Assembly (NCBI GenBank): GCA_015350385.1
Contig: WNKI01000004.1
Coordinates: 1,719,852-1,783,851 of the forward strand
Length of the DNA: 64,000 nt
Direction of reading: 5' to 3'
Origin: Aculops lycopersici
Lineage: Eukaryota > Arthropoda > Arachnida > Trombidiformes > Eriophyidae
The notes beneath the pieces are model-generated. The model ran no database searches, was not told the DNA's origin, and saw only the letters and a list, made by a program, of their open reading frames with translations. Below, piece by piece: positions 31,674 to 43,400 of this stretch. The position numbers were made by a program, and so were the translations under genes. How positions within the stretch are numbered: the stretch's first letter is position 1; each line of letters starts with the position of its first letter.

Positions 31674-33832
31674 ATGAATCTCAAGAGTTTTGGTTTCAGA
31701 TTATGTAAGATTATCAAATCGCAATCGTTCTATTTTCATCGATATCCATGCATCAAAAGTGAGATTATAACAAAACAATTGGCAGAGTTGGATAGAGATT
31801 GCAAACACCAGCAACACGAGGCGATCTCTCAAGATGAATTGGAGGAGTATCGAAAACTATCCTCCTCAAGACTTAAAAAACTCTTATATGCAAGATCAGT
31901 TATATTCATGGTTTTTGCTTTTAGATCGATTAGTTTAACAGTACTCACAGTTATGCTCATAGATCATTTGAATCCAGAAAATGACATTGTAACAATATCC
32001 AGAGATTCACCGGTGGTGTCCGAGAGTTACCAGTTTGTTTGCATTGTAACAAATTGCACCAGATTATCGCCCCCGATAAGTGATCAAAAAACTTCAACTC
32101 CATTGACGCTAGGTGAGGATATACTCAAATTGCCACTTCTTAAGTGGTGCTATCCCAAGTTGAGCAGTATCTTTAATCCGCTATTCAGGGATATCGGTTC
32201 GCATGGATTGATGCTCAGCACCGTATTTAGCTGGAGTTTTTTGTATCTACAATTATTTACACCCATCTCTAATTACCTCAAACCAGAGAACAATCAGTCG
32301 ATTGTCTTTGTTACCTGTCCTAATTTGTTGAGGAAAATTTATGTTATAGATCGGGTCGCGATTATGATCGACAATTTAAAATCCTCACTCAATAATTATA
32401 AAAGAGTTAGTCTGATGCGTGAGAATCGTTTCAAGGATTTCATCACAGATTGGGATGATCATTCTCATTTGAATAATTATCAAGTTCATATGGGTGCAAG
32501 CAATGAAAATGAATATACTCTCAAAACAACTCTAAATCTCAAGGTTTATCAATTGCCTAACTCACGATCGGAATGGTGGCGCGAGAGGTTAGCTTTACTC
32601 TTCGTCATTGCCCACTTGAGATCTCTTCTTATTGAAGTTATTCTTGTGATTGTAGGCCATCTTATTCTCACTAACATTGTGAACAATGTAAACAAGGATT
32701 GGGATCGAATCGACAGAGAGATGAGAAAACAGAATTGTTTCCTTTGGCATCAAGATGATCAAGAGCGAAACTCACCGCTTAAAATTGAGCTTTTTGGAGA
32801 AATATCGAGCTATAGCATACATAACTTTGAGCTCCTCACTGTTCTTAGCAATTGTATCGCAGCTAATCTTATCTTCTGCTATGCCGAGTGTATATTCTAC
32901 GAGATTTTTTGCCAAATTGCCGAACTAAGACAATTGCTGATACTAACCATAGAGGCGGCAGAGATGAGGTCTCATTTCCGGTCAATCTGTAATGACAGCA
33001 GTAATAATATCAATTACAATACTAAGAGAAATCATGATTCACAATCTGTTATCTCAGAGATTCAAAGAAAATTCTGCAATAGATTTCAAAGAAACTGTAA
33101 CTTCAGCTCAATTTTTTTGCTTAATTTCGGCCAACCGAAGGCAAAACTAGAAGGTGGTATCACTCTAACAGGTGATTTGGGCGAAAGAGTAGATGATCAA
33201 ATGTTAATGATTGAGTTGATTGCAAACAGACAATTCGATTTAAATTTTCAAATCCAACTTATGGAAAAACTCTACATTGATTCAAGATTGTTTCTTGAGC
33301 AATTCGAACAATATTCCAAGGGTTTGACCCGATTGATTCACCTAGTTTACATATCAAACTATAGCGTTGTTATCCTGGCTATTCTGGCGGATCAATTTTT
33401 GCGCGATTATACGACACAAGCTTTATTTTGGGTTGCTGGTGCCTGGTTAGTTGCAATTATTATACTAGCTGCGGCCTCGAGTGCACAAGCTAAGGTAAGA
33501 TTCGCACATACTTTGCCGGAAACATCATCTGAAACCAGCGACTAACCATCAACCACTTGTTGGACATGAACCTTCTTAACCATTCGCAGGGAACCAAGAT
33601 GCTCGGATTAATATGGGAACTCCTCGTGCGGATTGATTTGAAGGAGAAAGACATTAGATTGATACACATGAGACTAGTCTTCCTCAAGTTGATACAAAAG
33701 ATCTCAGACAACCGGGGACTGGCTATAGGTACAAAGACGATGAGATACACGTATGTCAACATCATTCAGCTAGTTATTTGGACAGCAACACTGTTGTTGT
33801 TCGGGGTTAGCCGTAGAGAACACTTTGTTTAA
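31674..33832 (+). CDS. Gustatory-receptor-like chemoreceptor E (two exons)
   Basis: Two exons, 31674-33494 and 33590-33832, joined by a 95-nt phase-0 intron (AAG/GTAAGA; acceptor ATTCGCAG), give 687 aa. Exon 1 ends in SSAQAK, exon 2 continues GTKMLGLIWELLVRIDLKEK and carries RYTYVNIIQLVIWTATLLLF, the TYhhhhhQ gustatory-receptor signature in the seventh membrane segment. It is the paralogue of D just upstream: shared blocks include LLFITNP/IVFVTCP, the loop ATNCTRLS/STNCTYF, LMEKLYIDSRLFLEQF and the exon junction itself. The second intron of D is absent here at the same residue (IIQ-LVIW). Without splicing the frame stops at 33545 and lacks the last membrane segment. AATAAA lies just after the stop. 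Confidence 0.86.
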
Positions 33833-34233
33833 ATGAGCAAATAAATCAAAGAGGACTCAAGGGATTTCATTCAAAATTACTATGATTTTAAGCTACGGTT
33901 ACTTATTGTTGCTCATTTTGATATGTCCATTGTTATTTAGATGCGAATATAGATACTTTCAGATCCTAGATCAAAACAAACCCTCCAGGTTCACTCGTCG
34001 TGCTGTACGAAAAGAGCGTACGATTTCAATCCTGGAGCGACGGTGTCGCTGATGTCATGCCTTCGAGAACCACGTTTCTAAATTGCAGCTTCTGTGGCCG
34101 TCAGAATTTGACGTGAGGAAACCGGTGAGCGAATCCAGTTATTTAACAAATTGATTTGTAGTAAAAACGCATCCAATCATATTGCAAATTCATCTTCTTC
34201 GCCCAAAATAAAGACCCAAAATATTAGAGCATA
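33833..34233. other. Spacer between chemoreceptor E and LeuRS
   Basis: About 400 bp containing the LeuRS promoter and 5' UTR; nothing else recognised. Confidence 0.45.
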
Positions 34234-37200
34234 ATGGCCACCGTCGTTGCACAAAGAAAGTCCAATGAGAAACTCGTCGAGTATCGCAAGATGGAATGCG
34301 AAATACAGCAGCAATGGCGTGATAATAAGATCTATCAAGTCGATGCACCCCAAGAAGTTAGCGACAGAAAACAGGACAAATTTTTTGCAACTTTCCCGTA
34401 TCCATATATGAATGGAAAGCTCCATCTTGGTCACTCGTTCTCCATCTCTAAGGTGGACTTCGCCATCGCCTACCAAAGACTCATTGGAAAGAAGTGTCTC
34501 TTTCCTTTGGGTTTTCATTGCACAGGTATGCCGATATTGGCATGTGCCGACAAACTGAAACGTGAGATTGAACTCTTTGGAAATCCACCCCAATTTCCCA
34601 GCGAAGAGGAGGAGGCTGCTGGAGATGGAGAGAGTCAGGGGGCAGATGGCGATAAGAAGCCAGATATTGATGATGTTATGGCTCGTGACAAATCGAAGGC
34701 TAAGAAGAGTAAGGCTCAGTCCAAAACCGGTGGCGCAAAGTATCAGTGGCAAATTATGCGAGAGAATATTAAACTGAGCAATGAAGAGATTGAAAGTCTG
34801 ACTCGGGAGCAGGTTGAAGCCAAGGTAGACGCGGAAATAGCCAAGTTCGTGGATCCTGTCCATTGGTTCCACCACTTTCCCAAGGAGGCAATCCAAGATC
34901 TAGATCTCTTCGGTCTGGGTATCGATTGGCGTCGCACATTCATTACAACCGACGTTAACCCATTCTACGACAGCTTTGTCAGGTGGCAATTCCTTCACCT
35001 AAAACAAAAGAACAAGATCAAATTTGGAAAGAGATACTCAATCTACTCACCTAAAGATGGCCAACCTTGCATGGATCACGATAGAGCGAGCGGTGAGGGT
35101 GTTGCACCACAAGAGTACACATTGGTAAAGATCAAGCTACTCGACAGAATAAATGCCCTTGCAAACGTAGACAACCAGCCTGTCTACCTTCTAGCTGCAA
35201 CTCTGAGACCAGAGACCATGTATGGTCAAACAAATCTCTGGTTGAAGCCAGACATGAAGTATGTTGCCTTCAAGATGATTAACAACGAAATTGGAATATC
35301 CTCCAGGCGAGCCGCATTGAACATGTCTTACCAAGACTTGACACCTAAAGTTGGAGAAGTCGAAGTCTTGGCAGAAATTGAGGGTCAAGAGCTTTATGGT
35401 CAGAAGCTGGAAAGTCCATTGGCCTACAACAAAGTAATCTATGCTTTGCCTATGATGACCATCAAAGATGATAAGGGTACAGGAGTTGTAACGAGTGTTC
35501 CGTCAGACTCTCCAGACGATTACATTGCATTATGTGACCTCAAGAACAAGGCGCCATTGCGACAAAAGTACAATATCTCAGACGAGATGGTAATGCCATA
35601 TGAACCGATTGAGATAATTGAAGTCGCCGATTATGGGAAGCTCAGTGCCGTCAAGGTTTGTGCCGATTTGAAGATCCAAAGTCAAAATGACCGAGAGAAA
35701 CTAGCTGAGGCCAAGGAGCGGGTTTACCTCAAAGGATTCTATGATGGCAAAATGCTAGTCAAAGAGTATGAGGGCAAGAAGGTTAACGAAGTTCGTAAAC
35801 CTATCCAAAAGCTATTGATAGATAACAACCAGGCAATTTTGTATATGGAACCCGAGAAGCAAGTTGTATCTAGATCGGGGGACGAGTGCGTCGTTGCACT
35901 TTGCGACCAATGGTATCTAGACTACGAGTCAGCTGAATGGAAGGATCAAGTTCGTGGCGCCATCAAGAATTTAGAAACCTATTCGGATGAAACTAGAGCG
36001 AGGTTTGAGATGACCGTTGACTGGCTCCACGGTCACGCTTGCTCCAGAACCTATGGTCTCGGCACAAAGCTACCATGGGACGAGAAGTGGCTAATTGAAT
36101 CTCTATCAGATTCAACAATCTACATGGCCTATTACACAATCGCTCACTTCCTGCAAGGTGGCCAACTTATCGGAAGCGACTCAACCTCACCGTTAAACAT
36201 CAAGCCAGTAGATATGACACCTGAAGTTTGGGATTATATATTCTTTGGTGACAAAACCTGTCTAGCAAACACAGGCATTCCAATTGAGAATCTCAATAAG
36301 ATGCGTCACGAATTCCAATTCTGGTATCCAATGGACTTGAGATCCTCGGGTAAAGACCTGGTTCCAAACCATTTAACATACTCGCTCTACAATCATTGTG
36401 CCATTTGGGATAAGCAACCAGACATGTGGCCTAGATCCATGAGGGCCAATGGCCATCTACAATTGAATGGCCAAAAGATGTCCAAGTCAACAGGTAACTT
36501 TTTGACCCTTCAGGGGGCCGTCGAATTGTATGGTGCCGATGCTGTCAGGTACGCTTTAGCCGACGCCGGTGACGGTATTGAAGATGCCAACTTTGTAGAC
36601 AATCAAGCTGAGACTGGATTACTCAAGCTATTCAATTATTTAAAGTGGTGCGAAGAAACCCTCCAATCACTTGATACTCTTCGCAACGGACCCATCACAT
36701 CGTTTGCTGATCGATCATTTGATAATGCTATGAGCATGCTAATCAACAAGACCAAGGAACAATATGATAAGATGCTATTTCGCGAAGCGCTTAGGGATGG
36801 ATTTTTTGAGTACCAAGAGTTGAGAACCAAGTACAAGGAATTGTGTGGCGCGGAGGGTATCCACGCTGACCTGTCAAAGAGATTTATCGAAACTCAAGCC
36901 ATCCTTCTGAGTCCAATATGTCCTCACATTGGACAGAAAGTATGGAAACTATTGGGCAAAGATGGATTCCTTGCCTCAGATGCTCGGTGGCCTGAGGTGA
37001 GTCAAGTTGACGAAATTCTACACAAGTCGTACGAATACCTAATTGAAAATGCTCACGAATTTCGAGTTCGCCTTAGATTTTATCAGACTCCGCCTAAGGC
37101 TAAGAAGGGTCAAACTGGACCCCTTGTTGCCCCTAAGGCTTCGAAGGCAACCATTTACGCAGCAAGAAACTTCCCACCTTGGCAAGCAACCATTTGTCAG

Positions 37201-37536
37201 GTTTTGCACGATTTGTACATCGAGCACAATGGCCAGTTGCCAGAAAACAAGATTGTTGCCAGCCAGTTGGCTAAATGTGATACACTCAAGAAGTACATGA
37301 AGAAGGTCATGCCGTTTGCCGAGGCTCGCAAGAGGTTGATATTGGACCTCGGCGAGGAGGCTTTCAATCTTACTCTCCCTTTTGATGAGTGTCAAGTACT
37401 TCAAGAAAACATCTCATATTTACGTAACACGCTAGAGATTGAGGACATTACAATAATCGAGGCACAAGATAGCAATGATGCCAAGGTTATCGAGGACTGC
37501 TGTCCATCATCACCAATGATAGTCTTTTCCTCGTGA
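34234..37536 (+). CDS. LARS1: Cytoplasmic leucyl-tRNA synthetase
   Basis: Intronless class Ia synthetase of 1100 aa (human LARS1 is 1176). It charges tRNA-Leu with leucine in the cytosol; in animals LARS1 also senses leucine for TORC1. Visible in order: FATFPYPYMNGKLHLGH with the HIGH-type signature HLGH at 64-67; GFHCTGMPI; the inserted CP1 editing domain with LRPETMYGQTNLW (near 329) and GTGVVTSVPSDSPDDY (about 415-430); WFHHFP and DWLHGHACSRTYGLG; and KMSKS at 748-752. The C-terminal region (about 950-1100) is shorter than in vertebrates. A Lys/acidic low-complexity stretch (about 124-165, PSEEEEAAGDGES) is inserted near residue 130. Both active sites look intact. The ATG is the first in frame and its MATVVAQRKSNEKL start aligns with family N termini. 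Confidence 0.96.
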   Translation: MATVVAQRKSNEKLVEYRKMECEIQQQWRDNKIYQVDAPQEVSDRKQDKFFATFPYPYMNGKLHLGHSFSISKVDFAIAYQRLIGKKCLFPLGFHCTGMPILACADKLKREIELFGNPPQFPSEEEEAAGDGESQGADGDKKPDIDDVMARDKSKAKKSKAQSKTGGAKYQWQIMRENIKLSNEEIESLTREQVEAKVDAEIAKFVDPVHWFHHFPKEAIQDLDLFGLGIDWRRTFITTDVNPFYDSFVRWQFLHLKQKNKIKFGKRYSIYSPKDGQPCMDHDRASGEGVAPQEYTLVKIKLLDRINALANVDNQPVYLLAATLRPETMYGQTNLWLKPDMKYVAFKMINNEIGISSRRAALNMSYQDLTPKVGEVEVLAEIEGQELYGQKLESPLAYNKVIYALPMMTIKDDKGTGVVTSVPSDSPDDYIALCDLKNKAPLRQKYNISDEMVMPYEPIEIIEVADYGKLSAVKVCADLKIQSQNDREKLAEAKERVYLKGFYDGKMLVKEYEGKKVNEVRKPIQKLLIDNNQAILYMEPEKQVVSRSGDECVVALCDQWYLDYESAEWKDQVRGAIKNLETYSDETRARFEMTVDWLHGHACSRTYGLGTKLPWDEKWLIESLSDSTIYMAYYTIAHFLQGGQLIGSDSTSPLNIKPVDMTPEVWDYIFFGDKTCLANTGIPIENLNKMRHEFQFWYPMDLRSSGKDLVPNHLTYSLYNHCAIWDKQPDMWPRSMRANGHLQLNGQKMSKSTGNFLTLQGAVELYGADAVRYALADAGDGIEDANFVDNQAETGLLKLFNYLKWCEETLQSLDTLRNGPITSFADRSFDNAMSMLINKTKEQYDKMLFREALRDGFFEYQELRTKYKELCGAEGIHADLSKRFIETQAILLSPICPHIGQKVWKLLGKDGFLASDARWPEVSQVDEILHKSYEYLIENAHEFRVRLRFYQTPPKAKKGQTGPLVAPKASKATIYAARNFPPWQATICQVLHDLYIEHNGQLPENKIVASQLAKCDTLKKYMKKVMPFAEARKRLILDLGEEAFNLTLPFDECQVLQENISYLRNTLEIEDITIIEAQDSNDAKVIEDCCPSSPMIVFSS

Positions 37537-37584
37537 TTCATCAAAATTATTTAATTATTTATTATGATAAAAATAACACCTTTA

Positions 37585-38697
37585 TCACACGCCTTGTGCA
37601 AAACCAATCTTGTTATTCTTGTAGTCAATCACGGTATAGATGGCTGACATGAATCTGTAGCCTATTCCATACCATGTCTTCGGTCCTGCCTTAAATATTG
37701 AGGTGCATACTTGCTCCTTGTCTTTGATTGTTCGCTCAACATAATGCTCGGGTCTCATGATAAATTTCTTACCTCCAAGTTCAAAAGTCACATCACGTAA
37801 CTTACTCAAATCACAGCCCGGAAATGTCCAGTCATCGAATCTATCCGATTTCTTCGCGCCGAGCGCCCTGTTCAATTGGTGAATCTCATAAGACGGTCCA
37901 ATAATACTGCTGTAAGTAGTTAGCAACATTGCTACGCAATGTTTCTTACAAGCATATACATTGCTACTATTAGCAGATGGTGCCGATAGGGTGTCTATAT
38001 AGAATTCAATATACTTCCTTGACTCTAGGCAACTCAGATAGGTGATGTTATCGCTGTAATACTTTGAATCGGCTCCCCCAAACATAACCTCGCCTTCCAG
38101 TTCATCTGTCGCACTACCTGTTCCTGGTGATGCAAGATAGAAGGATACACTTTGTTCAGCCAAAAGATTTTGTTGGATCATCTTGTTAATCACGTTGTCA
38201 GTTCTAGGCTTTGGAGATTGTTCAATACCCAAACCAAAGATCGCATCACGCCAAGGGACATCTTCGTGAACATGATCGGCCTCACCAAAGGTTAAGTCTT
38301 TTACTGATAAATTACCTATTGTTAAATGGTCTCTACTTAAAAATCCAGAGAAACTCTCATAGAGATTAAATGATCTTGCGCCATTCTTCACATAGCTCGT
38401 AGACTTGCTACTGTCATAAGTTTTGTGCCTCTTGCAAGCTGGATCCTTGCACTTTGATGATATCAACCAAAAGTCACTGACTGTACTATCGAGGAGTATA
38501 TTCAATGATTGTGGCGGAGTTCCCATTCCCATCGACAGACTGTAAGACGTATTCTTATCGTGCGCATCCGAGAGCCTTGCGAAAAGTCCCCTTTCGTTGG
38601 CAATCAAATTAATTCGTATAACACCTGTTGCATCGGCAACTTCGATTGCCGGAAACGAAGGGGTCAATATTAATATTAAGAATAAAAACATCATCAT
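37585..38697 (-). CDS. Secreted aspartic-protease homologue (A1), probably inactive
   Basis: Intronless protein of 370 aa with signal peptide MMMFLFLILILTPSFPA and the full pepsin fold: YSLSMGMGTPPQ, FWLISSKC, flap region near Tyr113, DAIFGLG, VIDYKNNKIGFA. The first active-site motif DTGS is replaced by DSTV (Asp70 kept, Gly lost). The second, expected DTG within AIVDTGTSLLTGP, reads AMLLTTYSSIIGP at 256-268, so the second catalytic aspartate is Leu259. Pepsin-type catalysis needs both aspartates, so this should be a non-proteolytic homologue; the cockroach allergen Bla g 2 is a known example of an inactive arthropod A1 protein. Cysteines are conserved in pairs (83/88, 250/254, 295/331). A binding or feeding-related secreted role is possible but is inference. 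It converges with LeuRS, with only 48 bp between their stop codons. Confidence 0.85.
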   Translation of the reverse strand: MMMFLFLILILTPSFPAIEVADATGVIRINLIANERGLFARLSDAHDKNTSYSLSMGMGTPPQSLNILLDSTVSDFWLISSKCKDPACKRHKTYDSSKSTSYVKNGARSFNLYESFSGFLSRDHLTIGNLSVKDLTFGEADHVHEDVPWRDAIFGLGIEQSPKPRTDNVINKMIQQNLLAEQSVSFYLASPGTGSATDELEGEVMFGGADSKYYSDNITYLSCLESRKYIEFYIDTLSAPSANSSNVYACKKHCVAMLLTTYSSIIGPSYEIHQLNRALGAKKSDRFDDWTFPGCDLSKLRDVTFELGGKKFIMRPEHYVERTIKDKEQVCTSIFKAGPKTWYGIGYRFMSAIYTVIDYKNNKIGFAQGV

Positions 38698-38858
38698 GCT
38701 AAGAATTGGTATTATTACAAGTGCACATCAGAATTTGCGACACTAATTTTGAATTGCAAACTTAATTACGTGTTTTTTCTTTTGTGACCTTCTATGTGAT
38801 CACTCTGCTGGGGGTAGCTTTAGCGACTAAACCTAACAGCCAGTGGTTGTGGACACGA

Positions 38859-39110
38859 CCTCGCTTACCAGTTCATCTGTTTCAGATGATGCCAAATGAA
38901 AGGATACACCGCCTGATCAGCCGAAAGTTTGAATCGAGCACTAGGTGCCACAAGCCGAGATTCAAGCGGGACTTGTATATTTGAAAGGTGTAATATCATT
39001 AGCGAGGTCCCGCATATATCAATACAACCTTCGATCACGATATTCACGCTTAAAGCTGAAAACTTTGCCATATTAAAACGGCAATTGCGTCTCAAGTTTT
39101 GAGCAATCAA
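38859..39110 (-). pseudogene. Possible relic fragment of an aspartic-protease paralogue
   Basis: Positions 38859-38927 resemble 38088-38166 inside the protease gene: CCTCG-TTCATCTG followed by GATGC-AAGGATACAC-TCAGCC-AAAG, with small gaps. In the minus frame LSADQAVYPF parallels LLAEQSVSFYL of the intact gene, then the frame breaks. The similarity beyond 38930 is weak. Best read as a decayed tandem copy; chance similarity is not excluded. Confidence 0.35.
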
Positions 39111-40411
39111 ACAGTAGTAGCACCTGGTTTTTGGGCGCCGACTCTGAGAGCTCAGTTTACATTATGTTGGTTTACGCAAATGAATAGCTCGGGTTCGGGC
39201 AGTTGGTTTAATGAGTAACTACCGTCTTTCCCATTCTACTTTTACATTTGTTTTTATGATATAATTGGAAGTGTCGGTTGCGGTAGCGGCGTTAGTAGCA
39301 TCAAGATCAATGCTCTAGATCTAGTAGAATCTCTAGTATTCGCCATGTACTCAAGCAAAACCTCCGCTTTCCAATGTAACATTCAAGTTTCGAGCGCGAG
39401 GTAACACATAAAGCCGCACACTGGCAATTGGATGCTCGACTTTCCTTGCCCATGGTTCCACCAAAAACCATTTACGAACGAACGTAATGAAACATTAGCT
39501 CTACCTCTCAGCCGAATCACTTTAATTAACCTAGAGTTCCGCGGAGAGACTTGGTAGGGTAAGTAGAAGAAGAGGATGAAGAGAGGAAACTTAAGCTCGC
39601 TGCTGAGTCGAGTAGTCGCAACTTGAGATGTCGCATGCATTTCGGTATTCGTTTAACTTGCAACTTAGCGGTGACAAAAATGCTCACCAGCCTCAAACTT
39701 AGAGGGAGAGGGGGCCCCTCAGTTTTGTCTGCTTTGTTGTCGTACTTTTGGCCTGCCTCAAAGTCAGGAGCTCCAGGGGAGAAGAACTGCTCATAGCTTG
39801 AGGTGAAGGTAGATGTTGGATGTTAAAACTCGCCAAACATTTCGTGTCGCTGTGTGGCCAGGCAAGCTGCTTAATGGCTGAAGGCAGTCACTGTGTCCTC
39901 TCTTTGTGTCGTCGTCGTCGTCGTCTTCTTCTTATTTTGCCAACTAACAAATACTGGAAAGCGAAACACCACCACTACTCGCCAACTGCTCGCTCCCCTT
40001 GCTCGGATCACCACCTTTTAAAGCCATTGTTTTCCCGTCGTCCAGAGAGTACAGAGCAGGTTAAATCCCATCGACGGCCAGTAGTGGGATTGAGCACAAA
40101 GCCAAGCAACAACTCCACAAAGAGACCCGAGGGCCGCACATAGCGGCAACGACGCAACGACGTGACGCTAGCTTGACATTGAGCAACGACTTCTCTGCCT
40201 GGCTGTCTATCTGTCTTAATTATTTGCCAGACAACCGCAGGCAATTAGCGCAGCAAGTCCCCCTTAGCCGGTTGCATTTTTACCTGTCCAGTTTTTGTTA
40301 GAGGTCGTAAAAAAGTAGTAATAATAATTATAGCAACAACCAACAAGTGGACCAAGGGGGAGAATAAAACTTTGTTTACAGTTTATTATTTGAACTACAA
40401 GACAAACCACC
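39111..40411. other. Divergent intergenic region, no gene seen
   Basis: Between the protease relic and the PDZD8-like gene. Contains a GTC/TCT trinucleotide repeat at about 39908-39933. Short frames only. Confidence 0.5.
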
Positions 40412-43400
40412 ATGGAGGTTATCGACTATCTGCTCCTATTTTGGGCAGCTCTCACCATTGGAGTCTATTCAATAGGTAGCATTTATGAGCAGCAATTAGA
40501 GGCCAAGCGAAGAGTTGAAGAGAAGAAGCGGAAGCAGGAGGCGAGAAAAAGGGAGCAACAAACGCTAAATGCAAACTACAATGCGTCAGCTACTAGCCAA
40601 TATAGTCAATATAATAATAATTCCAGTGGCCAGCAATATGGTGTTTCGACAACAAATTCATTCAACCTCCAAGATTCATCTTCATATTATAATAATAATA
40701 ATAGTTCAACTTATAACAACAACCAGACTCCCAATTCCTGGACAAATCAAGCCCACGATACCCCCTACCGCGACTATGGTATGTCCGCGGCGCCAAGTTA
40801 CCAGCAGAGTCAACAGCAAACTAGGTCCTCCTATGAGGAGTCCATGGCGGCAACAGGTGGCACAGGTAGCATGAACCTGGGCGGAGATGTACTCGCCGCC
40901 ACTGGCGCCATACCAACAGCAACAGGTTTCAATCAAGATTGTGTCGATTGGGTAAATCAAATTTTGTATTTATTCTACACGCAACCCCAAAAGTATGGGC
41001 CTCAAATCATTGAAAGCGTTTACAGATCTCTCAATGAGAAGCTATCCAATTTGACAAACTCAAATCCAGATTATAGCTCGCTGATAATCGAATTCACTGG
41101 CATTAACCGCGAATTGAGCTCAATGCCCGAGTTGACAAACATTAGAACGGAAACGGAGAGTGAAAAGTCGGTTAGTGTCATCTGTAAGGTGTATTTGAGA
41201 AAATTGGTTTTGGATTTGACTATTCAAGCTCAAAGCGAGCATCAAATTAACACTTTTAGATATGAGTTAGTGTTGGAAAATCTGGAGGGAAAGCTTAAGA
41301 CTATGGCAATGTTAAATGACAAGTTGATAGTGATCCAGTTTTTAGAGAAACCTGATACAAAAATTCTATTGAAACCAAAGTACAACTCAAGTTCAAGCGG
41401 CGAAAGTTGCCCTATCAACGAGGATATTTTGGTCAGTTTAATATTACAAAGTCTCACTCAAGTTGTCGTCGACTTATACTTTGGCGACGATCCAGATTTT
41501 CCCCAGTACATCAAACACTCAGGCACCTTTAGCTCGATGTATCGGAACAAATTGGACGCCCTGAAGGGGAGCGCAAGCGAGATAAAACGGCATATTAGGC
41601 AGGACTTTTTTGGCGCATTAACCCACTCAGCGGAACATAAAGAGCGCAAGGTGTTCATTAAAATCCTCAGAGCAAAGAATATTAATTACAACCAAAATGT
41701 TACCTGTCTTATGGAACTGGATCAACCTCACCAGCAAGCGACAACAACCACCCAGCAAGGATCAAACCCCTTTTGGGATGAGCACTTTTTGTTTAACGTC
41801 ACGGACAAGTCCGTTGAGTTGATGCTTGAATTATGGGACTCTATTAATGTGGCGGCAATCTCTAGCTCGGGCACAGGTACAGGCGAGACTAATCAACAGC
41901 AGCAACACCAACACAAGAGAACCAAGTCGATGTCGTTGACGCAACCGTCGCAATCGTCCAGCTTGCTATCCAATCAGGTTAAGCAATCGCAGAGTAGCAA
42001 GCAGAGCAAATGGAACAAAGCTGATTTGACGAGAAATGGAAAATTTCTCGGCTTCGCTCGCGTGTCCATCGAGGATTTGCGCAGGAATCCCGTGCAAAAA
42101 GTTAGTTTGCCATTGCAATCATTCAATAGACCATCTAATAATAACCAACAACAACAACAGGGTGGCCAGCTCATCATGGGATCGCCCGATTTGGCCGACA
42201 CTGTTGGCGGTGAGTTGCAACTGGAGTTGCTATTTCTTGAGCACTCGCCAAACACTTCGTCAACTCTAACAAGCGGAACTGGATCCACCACCGGAAGTCT
42301 ATGTAAATCTGGCTCAACAAACTCGCTTGCTCACTTACACAACCAACCAGGTGAGGTCGTCTCGGTGGATAGGAAGTTGACTCCATCGGGTTACGTAATC
42401 ACCACAACTACTATCCTGAAACCTTTGGGATCGCAGCAACATTTAAATAACAGACAACAACAACAAGATCAACAAAACAAACTGCTGTCAACAGGCCGCG
42501 AGTCATTGAGGAACGCATCGCCCATTTCGCAGCTTAGCACCGAGCATAGTGGCGCCTTTGCATCTGAGCTTGGAAATTTGGATGGCATTTCATCGCGACT
42601 AACCGACGTGCCAACTCCAACCACCGACCTCGACAACCAAAACTCCCGTCAGGAACGTGGTAGGTCGAGGAGTCGCTCGAGGTCACTGTTGAGGGCAATC
42701 AAGAAGAGGTTTAGTTTCTCGCGAACCAGATCTCGTTCAGTGGGCGGCAGTGCCACTGGCGAGGGACTCAACGAAGCAGGTGGTCGCCAGAACCAGCAAC
42801 AGACAAGCAATTTGGACGCTTTATCGATTGACTCGCGCAGTCGAGCCTCGTCGGAAGTCTCCACTTCGGGACGAGCAAAGTCGGTGCCCACGACGAGGGA
42901 GGCGAGCGAGGTGCCGGTGATTGTTATCAACAAGGGTCGCCTCTCGGATGCAGCCTCTGCTTTCACCTTTTTCCATCCAAAGAGTCAGCTGGTCATTGAA
43001 TGCGTTGAGCCAAGATTAAATGACGACGGAACAATCAGTTCCAGTGCTAAAAAGGGCCGCCTCAGGTACTACGCAATACCAGATGATGCTGCTAACAAGC
43101 GGAAGTGGCGCAAGCGAGGCACAAAGTTGCACCTATTCAATGAGCACCAATTTGTGGCCACCCACTTGGCGGGCTCCTCCACCTGCCACCTGTGTGGCCG
43201 GGTCTTCTCTCGGCGGCCAGGCAAACAGGGGTACAAGTGTCGCAATTGTCACTTGTTGTCGCATAAGGAGTGCCACGTTAAGGTTGATCACAATTGTCCT
43301 TACGCTTTAAAGGATGGCCTCAAATTAGAGTATATCGATGCAGACCCACCAGCTAGTTTATTATTGGAACAGGGGCGGATTGATTCAGATAATGAGAGAG

